Origin: an uncultured Ruminococcus sp.
GTDB lineage: Bacteria > Bacillota > Clostridia > Oscillospirales > Acutalibacteraceae
DNA: 63,846 nucleotides
Direction: 5' to 3'
Assembly: GCA_902762375.1 (NCBI GenBank)
Contig: CACWNY010000002.1
Span: forward strand, 1-63,846
Positions 54,158-62,456 of the stretch are shown here, piece after piece. The notes beneath the pieces were generated by a model. It was not told where the DNA came from. It saw only the letters and a list, made by a program, of their open reading frames with translations, and did not search any database. Each line of letters begins with the position of its first letter. Within the stretch, counting starts at the first letter, position 1. A program made the translations under genes and the position numbers.

Positions 54158-54302
54158 TATAGCTATAAAAATTAAAAGTTTTTGTCGAACTTTTTTCAAA
54201 AAGTTCGTGGGGTTCAGGGGCAACGCCCCTGATGGGATTTTTAAGGGCAAAGCCCTTAAACTCCCCGAAATAATTCAAAATTTGCGTAAGCAAATTTTGT
54301 CA
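54158..54302 (+). repeat. Dispersed hairpin repeat, copy 25, forward, second of the pair
   Basis: h1 is CGAACTTTTTTCAAAAAGTTCG and h2 CAGGGGCAACGCCCCTG, both with paired changes. h4 ends in TTTTGTCA, whose last bases form the parA stop codon. Confidence 0.87.
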
Positions 54303-55061
54303 ATGATTACCAATAATTTCTTTAGCCAGATTGATGTAGGCAATACTTCCTTTGCCTGACTTATCATAATACATCACAGGCATTCCGAAACTCGGTGCTT
54401 CCGACAAACGCACACTTCTAGGTACGACTGTTCCCAACACCTTTTTCGGAAAATATTTCTTTACTTCCGCCACAACCTGCTGTGTCAGATTTAATCTTCC
54501 GTCATACATCGTCAACAATACGCCCTCTAATTCCAGTTTGTTGTTATACTTCCTCTTGACAAGCCGTATCGTATTAATCAGTTGTGACAATCCTTCCAGA
54601 GCATAATACTCACACTGAATAGGTATCAATACCGTATCACTGAAACATAATGCATTTGCTGTGACAATGCCCAAAGACGGCGGACAGTCAATAATAATAT
54701 AATCATAATTTCCCCTTACAGGAGTAATTCCGTTTTTAAGTAATGCTTCTCTTTTAGGCTTGTCTGCCATTTCCAGTTCTGCTCCCGCCAGATTGATACT
54801 GGAGGGGAGAATAGCTAAATTTTCAAATTTTGTCGGCAAAATAATCTTCTGTACATCAACTTCATCGACTAACAAATCATAAGCTGTATATTGTAACTGA
54901 CTTTTATCAATGCCTACACCACTTGTGGAATTTCCTTGAGGGTCAATATCTACAAGTAAGGTTTTTTTGCCTTGAATACCTAATCCTGCTGCCAGATTAA
55001 CCGCTGTGGTTGTTTTTCCTACGCCACCTTTCTGGTTGGCTACCGAAATTACCTTAGCCAT
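54300..55061 (-). CDS. parA: Chromosome partitioning ATPase ParA (Soj)
   Basis: This 253-residue deviant-Walker ATPase binds DNA non-specifically and, with ParB, acts in origin segregation and control of DnaA. It shows ISVANQKGGVGKTTTAVNLAAGL, DIDPQGNSTSGVG, IIDCPPSLG and the basic residues of the DNA-binding surface. GGAGAGA lies before the ATG. The stop codon coincides with the end of a dispersed repeat, and 274 bases separate it from parB, much longer than the usual few bases. It is divergent from the zinc-ribbon LRR gene. Confidence 0.96.
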   Translation of the reverse strand: MAKVISVANQKGGVGKTTTAVNLAAGLGIQGKKTLLVDIDPQGNSTSGVGIDKSQLQYTAYDLLVDEVDVQKIILPTKFENLAILPSSINLAGAELEMADKPKREALLKNGITPVRGNYDYIIIDCPPSLGIVTANALCFSDTVLIPIQCEYYALEGLSQLINTIRLVKRKYNNKLELEGVLLTMYDGRLNLTQQVVAEVKKYFPKKVLGTVVPRSVRLSEAPSFGMPVMYYDKSGKGSIAYINLAKEIIGNH

Positions 55062-55275
55062 CGCATAAATCTCTCCTTTCCATAAAATCCTGCTACGCTG
55101 ACATTAGAAATTATATCATCTTTAACAACAAATGAAAAGTACTTATCGTTATATTTTCTTATCAATTTTCGTAAATTTATTTTATAAGATTTAAAATCAC
55201 AAATCAAATTTACTTGTCGTATATGTCAATAAAAAATAAAAATATTAGCTAAGTTGCTGATTTTTTTACATTTAT

Positions 55276-55304
55276 TTGACAGCTTTAATGATTGCTTGTA
55301 TAAT
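55276..55304 (+). promoter_or_regulatory. Sigma-A promoter of the zinc-ribbon LRR gene
   Basis: TTGACA (55276-55281) and TATAAT (55299-55304) are 17 bases apart, about 50 bases before the start codon. Confidence 0.85.
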
Positions 55305-55354
55305 ACAAGTAATTAGGCTTATAGGCTTTAATGATATACAGGAGGATTTGAAAA

Positions 55355-56635
55355 ATGGGAGAAAGTAAATTATCATGCGACATTTGTGGCGGAAAGGTCG
55401 TAGTACAATCAGGCGGAAAATTCGGTATTTGTGAAAACTGTGGTACAAAGTACACTGTCGAAAGAATGAGAGAAATGCTGAGCATATCGGGCATTGAAAC
55501 TGCAAAGGAAAAAGAAGATATTGAGCGTTGGAAAAATATGCTTTCGATGTATCTGAGCAACTTTGACTTTGTAGCTGCGGAAAATGCTGTAAAGAAAATT
55601 CTGGAAGTCAGTAACGGTGACAGTAAAGATGTACAGAACCTGTACAAGTATCTTCAGGTATGGAAATACATTGATATCAAACACGGTGTACTGACAAAAT
55701 ACAGTGGTAAAGCCGATACAGTAGTTATTCCAAGTGGTGTAAAGGTTATTGAGAGAGAGGCATTTCGTGGAAATAAATATCTTAAAGAAATTGCATTGCC
55801 GAACAGTTTGAAAAAAATTGATGATGAAACTTTCAGTGAATGTGAAAGCCTTGTTTCCATTACTATTCCGAAGAGTGTTACGAAAATCGGTGAAGGTGCA
55901 TTCAGAGGTTGTTCTTCTTTGATTTCTGTACAGTTGCCGTCCAGCGTTACCAGAATCGGAGAGAGTGCATTTCGTGGTTGTAGCAGTCTGAAAAGTATTC
56001 ATATTCCTGACACAGTAACCAGTATAGGAGATTATGCGTTTTATGGTTGCAGTAGTCTGACGACTGTACAGATACCCGTAGGTATTACCAAAATCGGAGA
56101 AAGAACATTCAGCGGTTGTTCTAATCTTATCAATATCCAGATTCCTTTGGGGATTACCACTATCAGCGATGGTGCTTTCAGTGGTTGCAGTGGTCTAGCT
56201 TCCATAGATATTCCCAACAGTGTCAATTTTATCGGTGACGGTGCTTTCAGAAGTTGCAGTTCTGTTACAGATATTCATATGGCGAACAGTGTTACAGATA
56301 TCGGACAATATGCTTTTTGTGGTTGCAATAGTCTGACTAATGTACAGATTTCTAATGGTGTTTCAATGATAAGGAGTGGTGTATTTGCCAGTTGTTCAAA
56401 ATTGGAAAATATATTTATTCCCAACAGTGTGAGAAGTATCGGTAACGGTGCATTTGCCGGTACACCTTTCGGCAGAAAGCAAAGTGACTGGATAACGGCT
56501 TTGAAATGTCAGTGGTGTGGCGGTTCGTTCAGTGCAGACGGTTATTGTAGTCGTTGCGGACGAAAGAGAAACTATACAATAGAAAGTAAAGCAAAGGGAA
56601 AAATTCTGACCCCAAAATCACCGACTAAACTGTAA
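55355..56635 (+). CDS. Cytoplasmic LRR_5 (BspA-like) protein flanked by zinc ribbons
   Basis: This 426-residue protein has no signal peptide. It starts with a zinc ribbon (CDICGG, then CENCGT, residues 9-30), followed by a helical stretch (35-95). About ten LRR_5 units follow from 110 to 375, each of the type LTTVQIPVGITKIGERTFSGCS, and it ends with a second zinc ribbon (CQWCGG, CSRCGR; about 388-408). BspA repeats are usually on secreted proteins; a cytoplasmic form between metal-binding modules points to an intracellular binding role. AGGAGG precedes the ATG by ten bases. It is monocistronic with a clear promoter and terminator. The exact function is unknown. Confidence 0.75.
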   Translation: MGESKLSCDICGGKVVVQSGGKFGICENCGTKYTVERMREMLSISGIETAKEKEDIERWKNMLSMYLSNFDFVAAENAVKKILEVSNGDSKDVQNLYKYLQVWKYIDIKHGVLTKYSGKADTVVIPSGVKVIEREAFRGNKYLKEIALPNSLKKIDDETFSECESLVSITIPKSVTKIGEGAFRGCSSLISVQLPSSVTRIGESAFRGCSSLKSIHIPDTVTSIGDYAFYGCSSLTTVQIPVGITKIGERTFSGCSNLINIQIPLGITTISDGAFSGCSGLASIDIPNSVNFIGDGAFRSCSSVTDIHMANSVTDIGQYAFCGCNSLTNVQISNGVSMIRSGVFASCSKLENIFIPNSVRSIGNGAFAGTPFGRKQSDWITALKCQWCGGSFSADGYCSRCGRKRNYTIESKAKGKILTPKSPTKL

Positions 56636-56640
56636 AAAAT

Positions 56641-56674
56641 ACAGCCTGTTGACTTTATGTCAACAGGCTGTTTC
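56641..56674 (+). terminator. Terminator of the zinc-ribbon LRR gene
   Basis: ACAGCCTGTTGAC pairs with GTCAACAGGCTGT around TTTAT, followed by TTCTG, six bases after the stop codon. Confidence 0.8.
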
Positions 56675-56682
56675 TGTCGGGC

Positions 56683-56795
56683 TGAGTTAAGGGCTGTCGC
56701 CCTTAACAATCCTGCGTCAAGGGTTGCACCCTTGACAATCCTGCCCACTTTTTTGAAAAAAAGTGGACAAAAAACTTTAATCTCACTTCGTTCAG
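56683..56795 (-). repeat. Dispersed hairpin repeat, copy 26, reverse
   Basis: AAGGGCTGTCGCCCTT, CAAGGGTTGCACCCTTG, CCACTTTTTTGAAAAAAAGTGG, ending TCTCACTTCGTTCAG. It lies between two convergent genes. Confidence 0.85.
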
Positions 56796-56817
56796 ATTGC
56801 TTTTGGGCAGATAATTT

Positions 56818-57582
56818 TTAGTCCCACCATTCATCTACCGGAACGAATCCTTTTTCCTCATTAAAAGTGATAGAATCAAGAACATCATCTTTTTCTCTGA
56901 ATACCTGACGATAATTTTCCGTTAAAGTTTCATCAAGTAAGTTTGCTCTTACATCACTGGGAATGAAAGCAACAAGATATACAATATCTCCATTGTTATT
57001 TGTAAAATAACCCAGATTTTTATAATTATTATCGTCTTCCATTAATTCAGAAACTACCTGAAGTCTGAAAAGAAGACCAAATTGCTGGTCTGAATCATAG
57101 TTTGTTTTTTCAACGAAGTCCAAAGTCCGTCCGTTTTCACCGTTATTATTCAGAACATAGATTTTGTTGCCCTGCCAATTTTCAGGAAAGGTCATAGTCA
57201 TTCCCCAAATTTTGTCACGGTATTCGGTATCGGTAAGAATACTTCCGTCAGTGCGTGTATTTTCATCTATCGGAGCTTCTGTCGGACTGTCAGTAGGTGC
57301 CTCAGTAGGTGCTTCCGTAGGTGCTTCCGTTATTTCCTCCATAGTAGGTTCTTCGGTTACCGTTTCGGTGACTTTTTCAGTAGCCTTAACAGTTGATTTT
57401 TCTGTAGCTTTTGAAGTTGCTTTAGCAGTTGATTTTTCTGTAGCTTTCTGTGTAGTTGTTGCCGTTGATGTTTCTGTTGCTGTTGCTGTTTTATCGTCAG
57501 AAGTTTTGTCTGAACATCCTGCAAACAATGTACCCATTGCGATTGCTCCGACTAAAATACCAATAAAAACTCTTTTTTTCAT
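56818..57582 (-). CDS. Threonine-rich lipoprotein, unknown function
   Basis: This 254-residue lipoprotein begins MKKRVFIGILVGAIAMG with lipobox FAGC (Cys23). A low-complexity stalk of about 90 residues follows, made of T-A-T-E and K-A-T-E-K-S-T units and EAPTEAPTEAPT. A globular domain of about 130 residues then starts near TDTEYRDKIWGMTMTFPENW. The stalk suggests a cell-wall spanning anchor. The ATG at 57582 is nine bases after GGAGG; an ATG six bases earlier is too close. No family is recognised for the globular part. Gap 57583-58013 upstream holds its promoter region and a dispersed repeat. Confidence 0.65.
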   Translation of the reverse strand: MKKRVFIGILVGAIAMGTLFAGCSDKTSDDKTATATETSTATTTQKATEKSTAKATSKATEKSTVKATEKVTETVTEEPTMEEITEAPTEAPTEAPTDSPTEAPIDENTRTDGSILTDTEYRDKIWGMTMTFPENWQGNKIYVLNNNGENGRTLDFVEKTNYDSDQQFGLLFRLQVVSELMEDDNNYKNLGYFTNNNGDIVYLVAFIPSDVRANLLDETLTENYRQVFREKDDVLDSITFNEEKGFVPVDEWWD

Positions 57583-57837
57583 TTTCATGTACCTCCATAA
57601 TGTCTGACACATTAAGATAAAAAAGTAAATCAAAAACAAATCCTATCAAAATCCGTCAATAAAAAACTTATTTTGTAAAATTCATTTTGACAGATTTTAG
57701 CACAAAATTTCTGAAAAGTCTATATGTTGATTGCACAAACATACATCGAAGTTACTTTTGAATTTTATTGAATGTACACTTATTTATTATAGTACACATC
57801 AGCATAAGTTTAAAAAGCGACTTTCCTTTAATTAAGA

Positions 57838-57960
57838 TTGTCAAAATTTGCTTACGCAAATTTTGTTTGGAATTTTTATCCATTAAAGGGCTGCCGCCCT
57901 TAAAAATCCCGCCCACTTTTTGAAAAAAGTGGACAAAAACTTTTAATTGTCATAGCTATA
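57838..57960 (-). repeat. Dispersed hairpin repeat, copy 27, reverse
   Basis: AAAATTTGCTTACGCAAATTTT, AAGGGCTGCCGCCCTT, CCACTTTTTGAAAAAAGTGG, and the TTTTAATTGTCATAGCTATA end; h2 is missing. It is downstream of the zinc-binding lipoprotein gene. Confidence 0.86.
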
Positions 57961-58013
57961 AGTGTTTTTATCATTACGCCTTTTCAGAAAATAATGCCAA
58001 CTGCTCAGTTAAA

Positions 58014-58949
58014 TCAATTCAGGACAATTTTAAGTGTGGCAACATTTCTGGTCATCAAAGATAAATAAGTTTCACCGTTGTCAAAATCTTTTTTGGAGAG
58101 ATTATGACAAGAATAAAAAGTCATAACTTTGGTATTGGTTTCTTTTGCGATAGTTTCGGCAACAGTTGCGTTACTGAGTTCAATTTTCAATATAACTTGG
58201 ATATTGTCTTTTCTGACTTTATCGGTGAGAAAAGCAATAGTTGAGGCACTGGGTTCTGTTTCTGATGAACAACCTGGAAATGCGGCATAGTAATTTAAAT
58301 GATATGTTTCTGTAAAGTAGCGTAATGGAAAACGGTCGCCGAAAATCAATTCTTTACGCATGGATTTGTCAACAACATCTTTGAATTGTTGGTCTAATTC
58401 ATTTAATTGATGGATATACTTTTCTGTATTGGTGCGGTAAAATTCTGCATTTTGTTTATCAGCCTGACAGATGGTTTCACTGATGGCATTGACCATTTTG
58501 ATGGCATTTTGTGGTGATGTCCAGATATGTTCATCAATTTCCGTTTCGTCCGTGTCATTGTCTTTTTCCATACCTTCTACAATTTCTTCGTTTACAGTGG
58601 TGACATAATCTATTAATTTGATGATTTTTGTTTTTTGGGTGTCTACAGAGTCAAGAATACTGTCTACCCAACTATCACTCTCACCGCCGATATACAGAAA
58701 TATATCAGCTTCTTCAATACTGATGATATCCTGTGGTGTAGGTTCATAGGTATGGCTTTCTCCTGCGGGAGGAATTAACATACGGAGATTGGCTTTTTCT
58801 CCTACAATCTGCCGTGCAAAATCATATTGCGGAAATATTGTAGCAACAATATTGATTTTGCCGTTATCTTTCTGTGTGGTGTTGGTACAGGCACTCAGTG
58901 ATAACAAAAAAACTATCGCAATCAGTAATAAAGACAGAAATCTTTTCAA
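58014..58949 (-). CDS. Zinc/manganese ABC transporter substrate-binding lipoprotein (ZnuA-like)
   Basis: This 311-residue lipoprotein begins MKRFLSLLLIAIVFLLSLSA and has lipobox LSAC. It belongs to the cluster 9 metal-binding family: IVATIFPQYDFARQIVG, the first histidine in PPAGESHTYEP, the second in DEHIWTSP, and AAFPGCSSETEPSAST. The position of the third histidine reads FGDRFPLRYF. The TTG at 58949 is eight bases after GGAGG; the frame open to 58991 has no site. The ABC permease and ATPase are not in the window. It follows the NlpC/P60 gene by 28 bases, so the two are co-transcribed. The zinc-type ArsR gene lies 2 kb away. Confidence 0.85.
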   Translation of the reverse strand: MKRFLSLLLIAIVFLLSLSACTNTTQKDNGKINIVATIFPQYDFARQIVGEKANLRMLIPPAGESHTYEPTPQDIISIEEADIFLYIGGESDSWVDSILDSVDTQKTKIIKLIDYVTTVNEEIVEGMEKDNDTDETEIDEHIWTSPQNAIKMVNAISETICQADKQNAEFYRTNTEKYIHQLNELDQQFKDVVDKSMRKELIFGDRFPLRYFTETYHLNYYAAFPGCSSETEPSASTIAFLTDKVRKDNIQVILKIELSNATVAETIAKETNTKVMTFYSCHNLSKKDFDNGETYLSLMTRNVATLKIVLN

Positions 58950-58977
58950 TTTGATATCCTCCATTGTTTTTTGTGAA

Positions 58978-60351
58978 TTATTCCATAACACGCCTTATTG
59001 TATAATAACCACCTATGTTACTATCACGCATGACCATGTAGCCTTCGTCATAAGCATGAACTCGTCCACCGTGTCCATCGTATAGGGCAACATGACCGGG
59101 ATAACATAAAATATCGCCTTCTTTTGCTTCTTCGATAGACGCTACTTCTTCACCTGCCAGATATAAATCTGTCCGTATACCCCATAAATTTATGCCAAAT
59201 CTTTCATAAATGCTACAGATAAACCCTGAACAGTCTACGCCTGACGCTAAATCCGTACCACCCCATATGTAAGGAATTTTTCCGACATAGCGGAAAGCCT
59301 CGTGTATGACGGTATCGGCAGGAACAGGGTCAACAGGAATATATACACTCACTGTCGGGTCATGTCGTTGCGGTAACATTGTTCCCTCCGCAATGATATG
59401 ACAACTTGATGATAAATAAGTACCGTCTGTGGTAGTGCATACAGCGTCACATTCACCGTCACCGACAATCGTAATATTTCCCTCTTCGTCTACCAACGCT
59501 ACATTGGTATCTGTACTGTGCCAGCGTACAGTCTGATTTGTGGCATTGTCAGGACTGATAACCGCTGTCAGTTGAACATCTTCCACTTGAGGACCAATAA
59601 ATTCATATTCTTCATAATAACTGTAGATATCGGTTACTTTTATCGGAGTTTCAACCGTAATATAACAGTAAGCACTTAATCCGTTTTCAGTAGTGCAGGT
59701 GATGACAGCATTTCCTTCTCCTACTGATTTGACAAGTCCGTCTTTTACTATAGCGACACTTTCGTCATCTGTCTGCCATGTGAGTTTTTTCTCGGTCACA
59801 TTTTTTTCAGGATTGAGTGTAGCTGTCAATTTCAGGGGTTGTTTGAGAGAGGTCATCAGATAGCTTTCTTTATCCAGTGTAATGCTGTCGGGATAAATCG
59901 GTTCAGAAACTGTTACAGTAAGTTTTAAAGTTGTATTGGTGTCATTGTCGATACAAAGTACAGTAGTTTTACCTTTGGCAATTCCTTTGATTTTACCGTT
60001 CTTGTCCACAGTAACGATTTTTGGGTTGTCGGATTTCCATGTCAGGTTCAGTAATGATTTCTTGACACCGCCAGCCAGTTTGACATCATGACTGCTTCCC
60101 TTTTTGAGAGCAATTTCCCTTTGGTCAAGCTGAAAAGAATATTTCGGTGCAATGAGTTTTGTTTTTTTGGGAATTTCACTTGCGATTTCTGTAGATTGTG
60201 TAATGGTATAATCAGCATTATGCTGTTTTTCTGTGATAACGACTTTTCTGATATTAACCATTCCCATAATGCACACAGATACGGTGACTGCTACTACAGA
60301 AAACAGAATAATCCCGATTTTTTTATTTTTCTCTTGCCAGAATATTTTCAT
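58978..60351 (-). CDS. NlpC/P60 cell-wall hydrolase with bacterial Ig-like domains
   Basis: This 457-residue protein has one N-terminal membrane anchor (about 13-35) and about three Big_2 Ig-like domains (about 70-320: LTWKSDNPKIVTVDKNGKIKG, KLTWQTDDESVAIVKDG, VRWHSTDTNVALVDEEG). A C-terminal NlpC/P60 peptidase (about 340-457) carries the catalytic Cys in SGVDCSGFICS, His in PGHVALYDG and a further His in RVHAYDEG. It should cut peptidoglycan stem peptides. The ATG at 60351 follows AAAGG by nine bases. Co-transcription with a zinc-binding lipoprotein is unusual. Confidence 0.85.
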   Translation of the reverse strand: MKIFWQEKNKKIGIILFSVVAVTVSVCIMGMVNIRKVVITEKQHNADYTITQSTEIASEIPKKTKLIAPKYSFQLDQREIALKKGSSHDVKLAGGVKKSLLNLTWKSDNPKIVTVDKNGKIKGIAKGKTTVLCIDNDTNTTLKLTVTVSEPIYPDSITLDKESYLMTSLKQPLKLTATLNPEKNVTEKKLTWQTDDESVAIVKDGLVKSVGEGNAVITCTTENGLSAYCYITVETPIKVTDIYSYYEEYEFIGPQVEDVQLTAVISPDNATNQTVRWHSTDTNVALVDEEGNITIVGDGECDAVCTTTDGTYLSSSCHIIAEGTMLPQRHDPTVSVYIPVDPVPADTVIHEAFRYVGKIPYIWGGTDLASGVDCSGFICSIYERFGINLWGIRTDLYLAGEEVASIEEAKEGDILCYPGHVALYDGHGGRVHAYDEGYMVMRDSNIGGYYTIRRVME

Positions 60352-60389
60352 CAAAAACACCTTTAATTATATTGTAATCTCTGCAAAAC

Positions 60390-60418
60390 ACTATAACATA
60401 AGTACTCAGGTTTATCAA
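60390..60418 (-). promoter_or_regulatory. Sigma-A promoter of the NlpC/P60-zinc lipoprotein unit
   Basis: On the minus strand TTGATA (60418-60413) and TATAGT (60395-60390) are 17 bases apart, about 39 bases before the start codon. Confidence 0.7.
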
Positions 60419-60434
60419 GAAAAGCAAACCAAAA

Positions 60435-60456
60435 TTAAATGTAAATTTACATTTAA
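60435..60456. promoter_or_regulatory. Perfect 22-bp palindrome upstream of the NlpC/P60 unit
   Basis: The half-site TTAAATGTAAA is followed by its exact complement TTTACATTTAA. It lies 17 bases upstream of the -35 box on the minus strand. Its form is that of a dimeric repressor or activator site, for example a Fur/Zur-type or MarR-type regulator; the zinc context makes a metal sensor plausible. The gap 60352-60666 holds this site and two promoters. Confidence 0.55.
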
Positions 60457-60605
60457 GGAAAATACTGTCAGGGATTTCATTTGTTATCTGACGATGTTAT
60501 TTAAAAAACGATATTTGCTGTTTACATATTACTCATAAAAGATGTTATATATTATAATAAATTCGTCATATTTTTCATGAAGTTACAAAAATTTCAAAAA
60601 ATATA

Positions 60606-60634
60606 TTGAAATTTAAAGAAAACAGTGTTATAAT
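60606..60634 (+). promoter_or_regulatory. Sigma-A promoter of the 5S rRNA
   Basis: TTGAAA (60606-60611) and TATAAT (60629-60634) are 17 bases apart, about 33 bases before the 5S gene, with an AT-rich upstream stretch. Confidence 0.75.
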
Positions 60635-60666
60635 GACGATGTTGTTGAAAGACAATTCCTTAATTA

Positions 60667-60782
60667 GTTGGTGTTGATGACGCTGAGGGTACACCTGTTC
60701 CCATCCCGAACACAGAAGTTAAGCTCAGTGGTGCCGAAGATACTTGACTGGTGACGGTCTGGAAAAATAGGGAAATGCCAAC
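60667..60782 (+). rRNA. rrf: 5S ribosomal RNA, solitary copy
   Basis: The 5' end GTTGGTGTT pairs with the 3' end AATGCCAAC. The conserved core CACCTGTTCCCATCCCGAAC and ACAGAAGTTAAGCTC are present. No 16S or 23S gene is near; it has its own promoter and terminator. Confidence 0.93.
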
Positions 60783-60791
60783 ATTTTGAAG

Positions 60792-60822
60792 CGGCTACCC
60801 GGAGGGTAGTCGTTTTGTTTTT
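60792..60822 (+). terminator. Terminator of the 5S rRNA
   Basis: CGGCTACCC pairs with GGGTAGTCG and is followed by TTTTGTTTTT. Confidence 0.85.
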
Positions 60823-60825
60823 ATC

Positions 60826-60928
60826 CATTAAAGGGCTTCGCCCTTTAAAATCCCACAAGGGGTTTCACCCCTTGACCCCACCACTTTTTGAAAAAAGTGG
60901 ACAAAAACTTTTAATTGTCATAGCTATA
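60826..60928 (-). repeat. Dispersed hairpin repeat, copy 28, reverse
   Basis: AAAGGGCTTCGCCCTTT, CAAGGGGTTTCACCCCTTG, CCACTTTTTGAAAAAAGTGG, and TTTTAATTGTCATAGCTATA. It lies between the 5S terminator and the ArsR gene. Confidence 0.87.
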
Positions 60929-60995
60929 AGTCGTTTTTAATCATTATGAATTACGCATTAAAAAGAATAATACCAACTGCTCAGATGGAATTTTT

Positions 60996-61349
60996 TCAGT
61001 TACAGTTCAGTCGGTGGCGTATGTGTATCAAAGACTGGTCTAAAATTCCCACAATGTGTTCATCGTCAAGGGAATAAAAAATATTTTTCCCCTCTCTCCT
61101 TGCTTTGACCAGTCCTTCTGATTTGAGTTGTTTAAGCTGATGGGAAACGGCGGATTGTGTAATATTGAAATCTAGTATCTGTACAAGTTCACTGACACAC
61201 ATTTCTTTCTGTACAAGTGCATAGATAATCTTTACTCTTGTTTCATCTCCCATAACCTTGAAAAATGAGGCAAGTCTGCTGACAACAGGCATTTCCAGAC
61301 ATTTAATACATTCTATTCCGTTTTCCAATATTTCTTCTTTACACTCCAT
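60996..61349 (-). CDS. ArsR/SmtB-family zinc-sensing repressor
   Basis: This 117-residue winged-helix repressor has the recognition helix NITQSAVSHQLKQLKSEGLV and wing RREGKNIFYSL. Helix 5 carries D96-x-H98-x10-H109-x2-H112, which is exactly the alpha-5 zinc site pattern of SmtB/CzrA. The N-terminal part has C3, C14 and C17 (ECIKC), so an additional site is possible. Such proteins leave DNA when zinc binds and usually control efflux pumps. It begins 16 bases after the pseudouridine synthase stop codon, in one unit. A target is not adjacent, but the zinc lipoprotein gene is 2 kb away. Confidence 0.88.
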   Translation of the reverse strand: MECKEEILENGIECIKCLEMPVVSRLASFFKVMGDETRVKIIYALVQKEMCVSELVQILDFNITQSAVSHQLKQLKSEGLVKARREGKNIFYSLDDEHIVGILDQSLIHIRHRLNCN

Positions 61350-61365
61350 TAAGATTTGCCCCTTT

Positions 61366-62316
61366 CTATTTTTCCTGCAAAAACCAGATATCTTCCGTAT
61401 CTACCGTAAAACTTTTATTGCGGAGATATTCCAGCACACCGCCGTCTGATTGAAAATCAAAAATGACTTTGTAGGCATATAAAGTCTGATAAGGATAGCG
61501 GTCATTCTGTTTTTTATGATAGCCGTACTTTGTATCTCCCAGTAACGGATATCCTATAGCCGACATACAGGCACGAATTTGATGAGTTCTCCCCGTAAGT
61601 AAATTAATTTCTACAAGTGTGTTTCCTTTGATTACCTCAATAACACGATATTCCGTTCTGAAAAATTTACTGTCGGGAATTTCTTTCTGAAAAATACGGA
61701 CTTTATTTTTTTTCTCATCTTTCCAGAGATAACCGCTGAGTGTACCGCTTTTCTGTTTAAGTATACCTTGTACTATACAAAGATACATCTTAGTAACTTC
61801 ACGGTTCTTTATCTTTTCATTGAGTGTACGCAGACTTTCGGCATTTTTACAAGCCATGACAATACCACCTGTATTACGGTCGATACGGTTGACCAGTGCA
61901 GGGGTAAAGGAGTTTTCTTTTTTGGGATTATATTCTCCTTTATCATAAAGGTAATGCAAAATTCTGGCTATCAGCGAATCAAAATGATAATTTTTGTCAG
62001 GGTGTACGATTACGCCCGCTTTTTTATTGACCACGATAATATTGTCATCTTCATAAAGAATATCCAATGTTTTGGGTGCTTTGAGAAACTCATAATTTTC
62101 TGTTTCTTCTTCAAAAAATTCCTCTTTGATAAATAATTTAAGGATATCCCCTTCTTGCAACACGGTATCAATCGCACACTTCTTATTGTTGACTTTGATG
62201 TACTTTGTACGAATATATTTGTACAGTAACGATTTCGGCATAGTTTTAAAACGCTTTGTCAGAAATTTATCCAGACGCTGATTAGCGTCATTTTTTTTGA
62301 TGATAATTTCACGCAT
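61366..62316 (-). CDS. RluA-family 23S rRNA pseudouridine synthase
   Basis: This 316-residue enzyme converts uridine to pseudouridine in RNA. It has an S4 RNA-binding domain (RLDKFLTKRFKTMPKSLLYKYI) and the catalytic domain with LYEDDNIIVVNKKAGVIVHPD, the catalytic Asp in VNRIDRNTGGIV, and LLTGRTHQIRACMSAIGYPLLGD. The active-site motif reads NRIDRNTGG instead of the usual HRLDRDTSG, but the aspartate is kept. RluC or RluD specificity cannot be told apart. GGGAGA precedes the ATG. The ArsR gene follows in the same unit. Confidence 0.9.
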   Translation of the reverse strand: MREIIIKKNDANQRLDKFLTKRFKTMPKSLLYKYIRTKYIKVNNKKCAIDTVLQEGDILKLFIKEEFFEEETENYEFLKAPKTLDILYEDDNIIVVNKKAGVIVHPDKNYHFDSLIARILHYLYDKGEYNPKKENSFTPALVNRIDRNTGGIVMACKNAESLRTLNEKIKNREVTKMYLCIVQGILKQKSGTLSGYLWKDEKKNKVRIFQKEIPDSKFFRTEYRVIEVIKGNTLVEINLLTGRTHQIRACMSAIGYPLLGDTKYGYHKKQNDRYPYQTLYAYKVIFDFQSDGGVLEYLRNKSFTVDTEDIWFLQEK

Positions 62317-62395
62317 AGTTTTTTTCTCCCTGACCTGTTTTATTTTATCAGTATTTTATCACAAAATAGAATTTGTTGCAATGACAGATTTTTTG

Positions 62396-62425
62396 TTGGA
62401 CATTCGCCGAAAAAACAACTATAAT
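62396..62425 (+). promoter_or_regulatory. Promoter of the nitroreductase gene
   Basis: TTGGAC (62396-62401) and TATAAT (62420-62425) are 18 bases apart, about 30 bases before the start codon. Confidence 0.65.
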
Positions 62426-62456
62426 AGATTTATCTTCATTACAGAAAGGAAGTTTT

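Noticed and set aside
57240..57500. Tandem DNA repeat within the threonine-rich lipoprotein gene as a separate element
   Set aside because: The periodicity follows from low-complexity T/E/K/A coding sequence of a surface stalk, not from an independent repeat.
60664..60858. A minus-strand open frame over the 5S rRNA
   Set aside because: It is antisense to a clear 5S gene and extends into a repeat copy.
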